Assembly (NCBI GenBank): GCA_937879825.1
Contig: CALFMQ010000480.1
Location: 1 to 5,638 of the forward strand
Origin: an uncultured Phycisphaerales bacterium
GTDB lineage: Bacteria > Planctomycetota > Phycisphaerae > Phycisphaerales > UBA1924
Direction: 5' to 3'
DNA: 5,638 nucleotides
The notes below the pieces were generated by a model. It did not search any database, was not told the origin of the DNA, and worked only from the letters and a program-made list of their open reading frames with translations. Both the position numbers and the translations under genes were made by a program. This document shows, in pieces, positions 1 to 4,444 of the stretch. The number at the start of each line of letters is the position of its first letter. Within the stretch, counting starts at the first letter, position 1.

Positions 1-1
1 T

Positions 2-553
2 GCGCTTGGCCATCGCCAGCACCAGCGCGAGGTTGGTCTCGGCGATCTGCTCGCGGAGTTCCTCGCTCTTGTCGTGCCAGCGCAGCAGCTCGCGGGCCTC
101 GGCGATCGTGGGCTTCTTGCTCGGGCGCTCCCAGATCTTCTTCTGGAGTTCGGAGATGCAGTGACGCGCGTAGTTGAGCTGCAGGAACAGCACGCGCTCC
201 TCGGCGCCGGTGAGAATCACCTGATCGGACGAGCGCGGCAGGCGCGAGCGCGAGCCGGTGAAGTCGTCCATCACGGGGTGGTACCACGAGGCGTCGGGCT
301 TGCGCACCTCGGGCGCTTCGTCGTAGAGCGTCCGCTCGGCGTCGTCTTTGCGGAACTCGTCGGAGTCGATGTAGGACATCGGCTCGGCGAGCAGACGCGC
401 GAGGGTGCGCTCCTGCTCGGGCGTGAACGAACGGGAGACCTTGCGCGCGCCGCGCTTGGCGACGGCTTCGTGCGCGTTCTCGGTGACGACGATGCCGCGG
501 CGGCGGCTCAGTCGGTCGAGGGGTGAGTTGGTGTCGTGCTTCATGGTGGACAT
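2..553 (-). CDS. Sigma-70 family RNA polymerase sigma factor, N-terminal part (cut by left edge)
   Basis: This gene reads leftward and has no stop inside the window; 184 codons are present. The visible protein starts MSTMKHDTNS. It has a basic N-terminus (residues 17-42), an acidic/aromatic stretch (about 57-100), and a helix-rich stretch EERVLFLQLNYARHC (118-132). It ends in AETNLALVLAMAKR (171-184), which matches the start of sigma region 2.1 (compare NLRLVVSIAKR). Regions 2.2-4, which bind core enzyme, the -10 and the -35 element, would lie beyond the edge. A long N-terminal part with an 'LFLQLNY...LQ' helix before region 2 resembles primary-like sigma factors I recall from planctomycetes, so this is unlikely to be a short ECF factor. 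The start at 553 is chosen because AAAGGA (complement of 563-568) lies 9 bases upstream; the in-frame ATG at 544 is too far from it. It is divergent from the superoxide dismutase gene. Whether it is a housekeeping or alternative sigma cannot be told without the C-terminus. Confidence 0.82.
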   Translation of the reverse strand, partial: MSTMKHDTNSPLDRLSRRRGIVVTENAHEAVAKRGARKVSRSFTPEQERTLARLLAEPMSYIDSDEFRKDDAERTLYDEAPEVRKPDASWYHPVMDDFTGSRSRLPRSSDQVILTGAEERVLFLQLNYARHCISELQKKIWERPSKKPTIAEARELLRWHDKSEELREQIAETNLALVLAMAKR

Positions 554-562
554 CGTGTCCGG

Positions 563-568
563 TCCTTT
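563..568 (-). promoter_or_regulatory. Ribosome binding site of the sigma factor gene
   Basis: On the minus strand this reads AAAGGA and ends 9 bases before the ATG at 553. It decides between that ATG and the in-frame one nine bases further in, at 544. Confidence 0.65.
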
Positions 569-654
569 CGGGGTCGGTCGTGGACCCCTTCTGCGGGCTT
601 CGGCGCTCCTCGCCCTCGGCCCAATCCCCTGGAAGTCAGTCGGTCGGTGTTCCG

Positions 655-672
655 CCGGATCACTCGATCCGG
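655..672. repeat. Perfect inverted repeat (7-bp arms, 4-base loop) in the sigma factor leader
   Basis: CCGGATC (655-661), loop ACTC, GATCCGG (666-672). There is no T-tract on either side, so it is not an intrinsic terminator. If transcription of the sigma gene starts near 767, this stem would fold in its 5' leader, about 100 bases before the start codon. It could equally be a protein-binding palindrome. Confidence 0.5.
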
Positions 673-766
673 GGGCGCGGCTCATTCACCTATCGGGCAC
701 CCGCCCCGAACCGGCCCAACTGTGCTTGTCTGTCTTACGCCTGACTCTGAGGGAAGTTCTTTCAGA

Positions 767-781
767 TTGGAATTATTCTAA
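767..781. promoter_or_regulatory. Fur/PerR-like 7-1-7 palindrome, candidate operator
   Basis: TTGGAATTATTCTAA is a 7-1-7 inverted repeat with one arm mismatch (TTGGAAT / ATTCTAA). It agrees with the PerR-type box TTATAATNATTATAA at 11 of the 14 defined positions. It lies in the AT-rich core between the sigma factor and the superoxide dismutase genes. Fur-family metal or peroxide sensors commonly control dismutase genes in other bacteria, so the location fits. Binding is inferred, not shown; the site also overlaps a possible minus-strand -10 box. Confidence 0.45.
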
Positions 782-803
782 AAACCTTCCCAGTTTTCCA
801 CAA
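775..803 (-). promoter_or_regulatory. Candidate sigma-70 type promoter for the sigma factor gene
   Basis: On the minus strand, TTGTGG (803-798) is followed by a 17-base spacer and TAGAAT (780-775), which matches TATAAT at 5 of 6 positions. The -35 match is only 3 of 6. It would give a leader of about 215 bases. The -10 box lies inside the 767-781 palindrome, so a repressor bound there would block it. Confidence 0.35.
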
Positions 804-933
804 CGGTCTTGTTTTCTACCGGTCAATGGCCCTCGGGGGAGCGGAGTCCACGGCGGGTCCGCACCGGGATACACTTCGATTCTGGAAGCGATTGGGATTC
901 CCCGGTCGCCTCGTTCATCCGTAAATCAACCGA

Positions 934-973
934 ACAACATGCGAACGCATGGCCTGTTGTCTGAGATGACAGG
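934..973 (+). promoter_or_regulatory. Overlapping stem-loops in the dismutase leader
   Basis: A perfect stem CATGCG-AA-CGCATG (938-951) can be extended by ACAA (934-937) pairing with TTGT (957-960) across a bulge. The sequence CCTGT (953-957) can instead pair with ACAGG (969-973). The two extended forms use some of the same bases. They end 6 bases before the Shine-Dalgarno at 979. The short DNA palindrome could alternatively be an operator. Confidence 0.4.
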
Positions 974-978
974 TTCGC

Positions 979-984
979 AAGGAG
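979..984 (+). promoter_or_regulatory. Shine-Dalgarno that selects the GTG start of the dismutase
   Basis: AAGGAG with 6 bases to GTG at 991. An out-of-frame ATG at 986 lies only one base after it, too close for initiation, and opens a short reading frame with no family resemblance. Confidence 0.85.
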
Positions 985-990
985 CATGCC

Positions 991-1635
991 GTGGCTTTCA
1001 CCCTTCCCGACCTCCCCTATCCCAAAGACGCGCTGGCCCCGCATATCGATGCGAAAACGATGGAAATCCACCATGGGAAGCACCACGCGGGGTATGTGAA
1101 CAACGCGAACGCGGCCTTGGAGGGGACGAAGTTCGCTGACGAAACCTGTCCGGGGGTGATCTGCACCCGCCTGAATGACATGCCGGCGGACAAGAAGACG
1201 GCTGTGCGTAACAACGCGGGCGGGCACTACAACCACTCGCTGTTCTGGAAGGTGCTGGCCCCGGCGGGCAAGGGCGGCAAGCCGAGCGCTGCGCTGGGCG
1301 AGGCGATCGACAAGGCGTTCGGCTCGATGGACAAGTTCAAGGAGGCGTTCGCGAAGGCGGGCGCGACGCGGTTCGGCTCGGGCTGGGCGTGGCTGTGCGT
1401 GCACAAGGGCGGGAAGCTGGAGGTTTGCTCGACGGCGAACCAGGACAACCCGCTGATGAAGGACGCGATCGGTGACGCTGCGGGTTGCGGCGGGACGCCG
1501 GTGCTGGGTCTGGACGTGTGGGAGCACGCCTATTACCTGAACTACCAGAACCGGAGGCCGGACTACATCGGGGCGTTCTGGAACGTTGTGAACTGGGATG
1601 AGGTGTCGAAGCGCTACGAGAAGGCGCGGGGGTAG
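991..1635 (+). CDS. sodA: Superoxide dismutase, Mn-type of the Fe/Mn family
   Basis: It converts superoxide to hydrogen peroxide and oxygen in the cytoplasm; no signal peptide is present. The protein is 214 aa, normal for the family, and starts MAFTLPDLPYP from a GTG. Metal ligands are visible: His27 (in IHHGKHH), His82 (in NHSLFW), Asp175 and His179. The signature DVWEHAYY is at 175-182. Mn-type features are GGH at 77-79 and the active-site Gln151 in ANQD; Fe-type enzymes carry the equivalent Gln earlier, next to the second ligand. A cambialistic enzyme is possible. Five cysteines (53, 58, 136, 146, 166) are unusual for an enzyme that does not need them. The N- and C-terminal domains (about 1-90 and 91-214) are both complete. 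The gene is monocistronic: long leader upstream, strong terminator 37 bases downstream. Confidence 0.97.
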   Translation: MAFTLPDLPYPKDALAPHIDAKTMEIHHGKHHAGYVNNANAALEGTKFADETCPGVICTRLNDMPADKKTAVRNNAGGHYNHSLFWKVLAPAGKGGKPSAALGEAIDKAFGSMDKFKEAFAKAGATRFGSGWAWLCVHKGGKLEVCSTANQDNPLMKDAIGDAAGCGGTPVLGLDVWEHAYYLNYQNRRPDYIGAFWNVVNWDEVSKRYEKARG

Positions 1636-1655
1636 GTCTTCCCAGATTGACGCGA

Positions 1656-1674
1656 TTGTGAGACTGATTCACAA
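1656..1674. repeat. Inverted repeat TTGTGA-N7-TCACAA after the dismutase gene
   Basis: Perfect 6-bp arms separated by GACTGAT. It resembles a CRP-type site but has a 7-base rather than 6-base spacer, and it lies between the stop codon and the terminator, overlapping the latter by two bases. It may simply be a 3'-end RNA hairpin. Confidence 0.3.
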
Positions 1675-1699
1675 ACCCACACCTAGGTGTGGGTTTTTT
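1673..1699 (+). terminator. Intrinsic terminator of the dismutase gene
   Basis: A perfect 24-bp palindrome (1673-1696) with core CCCACACCTAGGTGTGGG runs into six T residues (1694-1699). The reverse direction lacks a clean T-run, so it acts mainly on the plus strand. Confidence 0.93.
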
Positions 1700-1720
1700 G
1701 TTCGCGGACGCAACCGTTGG

Positions 1721-1729
1721 TGATACATT
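1721..1729 (+). promoter_or_regulatory. Candidate extended -10 promoter element of the PEP-CTERM gene
   Basis: TGATACATT fits the TGn-TAnnnT form of an extended -10 box; TACATT is 1724-1729. There is no good -35 at 17 bases. It lies just after the previous terminator and just before the tandem hairpins, so transcription would begin at about 1736. Confidence 0.35.
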
Positions 1730-1735
1730 TGGGTT

Positions 1736-1778
1736 GGCGGTAGCACAGACCGCCGGCCACGAGCCGCACAACTCGTGG
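1736..1778 (+). promoter_or_regulatory. Tandem hairpins in the PEP-CTERM gene leader
   Basis: Hairpin 1 is GGCGGT (1736-1741), a 7-base loop, then ACCGCC (1749-1754). Hairpin 2 is CCACGAG (1757-1763), an 8-base loop, then CTCGTGG (1772-1778). Both arms are perfect, two bases separate them, and no T-run follows, so they are not terminators. If the candidate -10 box is right they form the extreme 5' end of the mRNA. I do not recognise a known riboswitch class. Confidence 0.45.
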
Positions 1779-1850
1779 GGCTGTCCTGAGTCGGGCAATG
1801 ATCCGCGTATGAGCGTTGTCTGATTGGGACTCGACGGAGGAGTTGCAGCA

Positions 1851-2504
1851 ATGAATCGACGGATGGGTTGCGCCGCGATCGGCGCGAGTGTGTTTGTTTG
1901 CGCCGGGTCCGCGATGGCGGCCTCGCCGATCACGGCGACCTTTGACAGCGATGCGCAGAGCTTCCAGGGATCGACGATCTCGACGACTCAGATTCATCTG
2001 GGCGCGGGCGGCAATCCCGGCGGGTTCATCGAGATTCGCAGGGACCTCGGCGGGCCGGCGTTCGACATCGGCACCGAGAATATGGCGACGCCCGAGTTCC
2101 TTGGCGACTATGTCGCCGGGGGCATCAACAAGGCGGGGTTTGATCTCCGTGTGCCGAGCACGCCGGTTGCGGATGTGTGGCTGCGTTTCCGCTCGACGGT
2201 GACGATGAACGGGTGGTACCACCCGTACGGCGCGCCGGCGAACGACAACGTGTGGCACGAGTACAGCTCTTCGTTTGATCCTTCGTGGGACGACGCGACC
2301 GCGCTTGGCAACGGCTGGTTGCAGGAAGCGGGCGCTGGCACCTTCAGCGACACGATGAAGACGGTCGGGTGGATCGAGGTTCGCCTGATCACGATCGAGA
2401 GCACGCTCGCGGATATCGACAATGTGTACATCGTCCCGACGCCGGGCGCTTTGGCGCTGTCGGTTGTGGGGATGGGCTTCGGTCTTCGCCGGCGCAGCCG
2501 CTGA
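1851..2504 (+). CDS. Secreted PEP-CTERM-anchored protein with laminin-B/CBM-like domain
   Basis: The protein is 217 aa. It starts at ATG 1851 because GGAGGAG (1836-1842) lies 8 bases upstream; a TTG 27 bases earlier in frame would put residues ahead of a clean signal peptide and precede the ribosome site. Signal peptide is residues 1-23 (MNRRMGCAAIGASVFVCAGSAMA, cleavage after AMA). The mature part resembles laminin-B/domain-IV-like jelly rolls: FDSDAQSF (31-38), GGNPGGFIEI (53-62), TPEFLGDY (80-87), FDLR (97-100), W146, a beta-rich end, then DIDNV (188-192). The tail VPTPGA (195-200), a hydrophobic stretch (199-212) and RRRSR (213-217) form a PEP-CTERM-type sorting signal, normally processed by an exosortase and linked to the cell surface or polysaccharide. 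The ligand is unknown. Domain assignment rests on pattern memory only. It stands alone between two terminators. Confidence 0.85.
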   Translation: MNRRMGCAAIGASVFVCAGSAMAASPITATFDSDAQSFQGSTISTTQIHLGAGGNPGGFIEIRRDLGGPAFDIGTENMATPEFLGDYVAGGINKAGFDLRVPSTPVADVWLRFRSTVTMNGWYHPYGAPANDNVWHEYSSSFDPSWDDATALGNGWLQEAGAGTFSDTMKTVGWIEVRLITIESTLADIDNVYIVPTPGALALSVVGMGFGLRRRSR

Positions 2505-2533
2505 GGGATCGATGCTGATTCTGGGATGACGAG

Positions 2534-2558
2534 AACCCGCCGCGAGGCGGGTTTTTTT
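2534..2558 (+). terminator. Intrinsic terminator of the PEP-CTERM gene
   Basis: Stem AACCCGCC, loop GCGA (2542-2545), GGCGGGTT, running into seven T residues (2552-2558). The stem is GC-rich and perfect. Confidence 0.93.
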
Positions 2559-2585
2559 GATGATGAGAGTTGAGTAAGAATGGAC

Positions 2586-2591
2586 TACATT
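2586..2591 (+). promoter_or_regulatory. Candidate -10 element of the WG-repeat gene
   Basis: TACATT, with the longer string TACATTTG also found at 1724-1731 before the PEP-CTERM gene. It lies about 27 bases before ATG 2618, which would leave a leader of roughly 20 bases. No convincing -35 box is seen. Confidence 0.3.
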
Positions 2592-2617
2592 TGAGTCATA
2601 TTGATGAGCTGCGCGCG

Positions 2618-3322
2618 ATGAAGTTCTCGATTCCAACTCGCAGGCGATGGCGGATCACATGGGGTGGGATCGCGATCCTTGCGATTGTGCTCTGTGTGTA
2701 CGCGAGCGTGTTTTGCATCCGAAACACGATCGTACGGAGCCGATGGGACGCGTGGACTGCGCATCTTGTCGGGCCACCGTCATGGTGGACGCAGCCCTCA
2801 CACGAACTCGAACGATTCGAGGAACCCTCGGTCACAATGAACTCCGGAAGAACGATGAGCCTGTGGGGCTACAAGGATTGGTCAGGGGATATCGTGATCC
2901 CGGCGAGATTCAGCTCCTGTGCGAGACACTTCTATGATGGCGTCGCGTGGGCGAACGATCCGTATGAGAAGCGGACGGGATACATCAATCCGGATGGCTC
3001 GTGGCGGATTGTGCTCGATGGCAACACGGCGAGCGACTTCGTCGACGGCATGGGCGAGTTCTGGGTCTGGGCTGATCCGCAATCGAAGCGAACGCAGAGG
3101 TACGGATTCGTCAATCTAGAAGGTGAAGTGGTCGTGCCTCCGGTTTATCGAACGGTTGAGTCGTATGTCGACGGGTATGTGCTGATCGAAGAGCAGACCT
3201 GGGTCGGTTCGTGGATGGATCATCTCTTTGGCGGCTTCTACGGTATGCTCGGAACACCCTTCGATACGAAGGCGATCATTCTCGACAAGCACGGCAATCG
3301 TGTGAAACTCCCGAAGCGATAG
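2618..3322 (+). CDS. Membrane-anchored WG-repeat protein
   Basis: The protein is 234 aa from ATG 2618. Residues 1-14 are basic (MKFSIPTRRRWRIT), followed by one transmembrane helix (about 15-33), then an exterior domain, so it is probably a type II inner-membrane protein. The exterior part has WG-type beta repeats (GYxxxxGxxVIPxxFxxxxxFxDGxA): WGYKDWSGDIVIPARF...FYDGVAWA (83-112), TGYINPDGSW...FVDGMGEFWVW (120-151) and YGFVNLEGEVVVPPVY...YVDGYVLI (162-190), with a fragment IILDKHGNRV at 220-229. Such repeats are thought to mediate binding rather than catalysis. The function is unknown. Start choice: there is no good Shine-Dalgarno; an in-frame TTG at 2570 would add 16 residues with no family character and lies ahead of the candidate promoter. 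Codon choice looks less GC-biased than in its neighbours, which could mean a younger acquisition or low expression. Confidence 0.82.
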   Translation: MKFSIPTRRRWRITWGGIAILAIVLCVYASVFCIRNTIVRSRWDAWTAHLVGPPSWWTQPSHELERFEEPSVTMNSGRTMSLWGYKDWSGDIVIPARFSSCARHFYDGVAWANDPYEKRTGYINPDGSWRIVLDGNTASDFVDGMGEFWVWADPQSKRTQRYGFVNLEGEVVVPPVYRTVESYVDGYVLIEEQTWVGSWMDHLFGGFYGMLGTPFDTKAIILDKHGNRVKLPKR

Positions 3323-3334
3323 GGGCCCTCGCTT

Positions 3335-3374
3335 GCGCTTCGGGCTCGTCGAGTTCGGGCCGGGCGCGTTTTTT
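3335..3374 (+). terminator. Likely intrinsic terminator of the WG-repeat gene
   Basis: GCGCTT (3335-3340) can pair with GGGCGC (3362-3367; two G-T pairs), and after a two-base bulge GGCTCG (3343-3348) pairs with CGGGCC (3356-3361). The stem closes one base before six T residues (3369-3374). It is less regular than the other two terminators in the window. Confidence 0.6.
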
Positions 3375-3399
3375 CACTGGAAGTTCGGCATGTGGCGGG

Positions 3400-3405
3400 T
3401 ACCTT
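3400..3405 (+). promoter_or_regulatory. Candidate -10 element of the dockerin-protein gene
   Basis: TACCTT, 33 bases before ATG 3439 and after the preceding T-run. It resembles the TACATT and TACACT strings before other genes here. No clear -35 box. Confidence 0.22.
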
Positions 3406-3438
3406 GGAGGGGTCTGACTCTATCGGAAGGAGCGAGCC

Positions 3439-4419
3439 ATGAGATTTCGGGCGTTGATGATGGGTGTCGCCGCGGCGGGTGCGATTGGTGCGGGTGGTGC
3501 GGCGTTTGGTCAATACGATGTGGCGATCGTGGCGTCGGCGTCGAACACGGCCAATGCGCAGGCCGAGCCGCGGTACACGGATGTGCGCGACAAGTTGATG
3601 GCGACGGGGATGTTCGACTCGGTGACGATCATCAACGCGACGGGGATCGGTGATGGTGTTGGGACGCCGCCGTTGGGGGACCTGCTCGGCTTTGATGCGA
3701 TCATCTTCTGGACGAACGACTCGCTGGCGAACGCCGTGACGATGGGCGATGTGCTGGCGGACTATGTGGATGCCGGCGGCGGCGTGGTGGTGTGTGTGTT
3801 CGCGAACACCTCGACGAATGCGCTGCGGTATCTGCAGGGTCGTTGGCTCAGCGATCCTGGGTACATCGCGATCCCGCAGAACGGCGGGTTCGTGCAGGGC
3901 ACGGCTGCGGGATTGGGGACGGTGTTCGTGCCGGGCCATCCGATTCTCAATGGCGTGACGACTTTCTTTAATCAGGCGCCCGATCTCGGTACGGGACCGT
4001 TCGGCGCGTGGCGTCCGGCGCAGACGGGGTTGACGGCGGGCTCGACGCGGATCGCGAACTGGACGACGGGCCAGACGCTGATCGCGCTGGCACCGAACGC
4101 GGGCGTTGTGGAACTTGGCTTCCACCCGGTGTCGAACGCCGTGAACGCTGGGTACTGGGACCAGACGACGCAGGGCGGGCTCATCATGGCGAACGCGCTG
4201 AAGTTCGCTGCGGATGCGGCGCCGGGACCGGCGGACCCGTGCCCGGGCGATGTGGCGAACAACGACGGGATGGTGGATGTGGACGACCTGAACGCGATAC
4301 TGAGCGTGTTCGGGACGAGTGTCGGGGTCGGCTCGCCTCTGGACCTCGCGAATGACGATGGTGTGATTGATGTCGATGATTTGAATGTGATCCTGACGAA
4401 CTGGGGCGTGCCCTGCTGA
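3439..4419 (+). CDS. Secreted GATase1-like protein with tandem dockerin-like repeats
   Basis: The protein is 326 aa; ATG 3439 has GGAAGGAG (3425-3432) 6 bases upstream. The signal peptide is about 1-24 (MRFRALMMGV...AAFG, cleavage before Q25). Residues 26-125 look like an alpha/beta (Rossmann or flavodoxin-like) fold: YDVAIVASAS strand, a helix, SVTIINA strand, LLGFDAIIFW strand, then GGGVVVCVFA. With GHPILNGV (166-173), VVELGFHP (223-230) and the ANALKFA helix (251-257) this recalls class I glutamine-amidotransferase-like or ThuA-like domains. No Cys-His catalytic pair in the usual place is evident, so enzymatic activity is doubtful. Two dockerin-like EF-hand-type repeats follow, DVANNDGMVDVDDLNAIL (271-288) and DLANDDGVIDVDDLNVIL (302-319), flanked by C268 and C326. 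They should bind calcium and dock to a cohesin-like or surface partner. It likely shares a transcript with the gene 25 bases downstream. Confidence 0.88.
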   Translation: MRFRALMMGVAAAGAIGAGGAAFGQYDVAIVASASNTANAQAEPRYTDVRDKLMATGMFDSVTIINATGIGDGVGTPPLGDLLGFDAIIFWTNDSLANAVTMGDVLADYVDAGGGVVVCVFANTSTNALRYLQGRWLSDPGYIAIPQNGGFVQGTAAGLGTVFVPGHPILNGVTTFFNQAPDLGTGPFGAWRPAQTGLTAGSTRIANWTTGQTLIALAPNAGVVELGFHPVSNAVNAGYWDQTTQGGLIMANALKFAADAAPGPADPCPGDVANNDGMVDVDDLNAILSVFGTSVGVGSPLDLANDDGVIDVDDLNVILTNWGVPC

Positions 4420-4429
4420 GTGGATTGAG

Positions 4430-4435
4430 GGAAGG
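4430..4435 (+). promoter_or_regulatory. Ribosome binding site of the downstream exported protein
   Basis: GGAAGG, 9 bases before ATG 4445. A GTG at 4438 is in another frame. The gap between the two genes is too short for a separate promoter and terminator, which supports co-transcription. Confidence 0.6.
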
Positions 4436-4444
4436 CGGTGAAGC

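Larger units (their letters stand above)
554..990. other. Divergent control region between sigma factor and superoxide dismutase genes
   Basis: This is 437 bases with no convincing gene; open frames crossing it in other phases have no recognisable protein character. GC-rich flanks surround an AT-rich core at about 755-820, where promoters are most likely. It contains a perfect 7-bp inverted repeat CCGGATC/GATCCGG (655-672), the Fur/PerR-like palindrome (767-781), a single DnaA-box-like TTTTCCACA (794-802) and stem-loops in the dismutase leader (934-973). Both divergent genes probably carry leaders of 100 or more bases. Confidence 0.7.

Noticed and set aside
74..526. Open frame of 150 codons on the plus strand
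   Set aside because: It is antisense to the sigma factor gene; composition is Leu/Gly/Arg-rich without domain character, while the minus strand gives a clear region 2.1.
641..650. Short tandem string around GTCGGTCGGT
   Set aside because: Too few units to count as a tandem repeat or iteron set.
794..802. DnaA-box-like TTTTCCACA
   Set aside because: It differs from TTATCCACA at one position but is a single copy with no neighbouring boxes, no dnaA or dnaN gene and no origin-like array.
986..1100. Small ATG frame overlapping the dismutase start
   Set aside because: The ATG lies one base after the Shine-Dalgarno, the frame is short and has no family resemblance; the GTG at 991 gives the canonical N-terminus.
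405..1139. Open frame of 244 codons across the intergenic region on the plus strand
   Set aside because: It overlaps the sigma gene antisense and the dismutase out of frame, shows no motif and no ribosome site; long stop-free frames are common in GC-rich DNA.
823..1527. Minus-strand open frame of 234 codons
   Set aside because: Arg/Val/His-rich shadow of the dismutase gene.
1824..1850. Upstream TTG start for the PEP-CTERM protein
   Set aside because: It precedes the Shine-Dalgarno of ATG 1851 and would add residues in front of a well-formed signal peptide.
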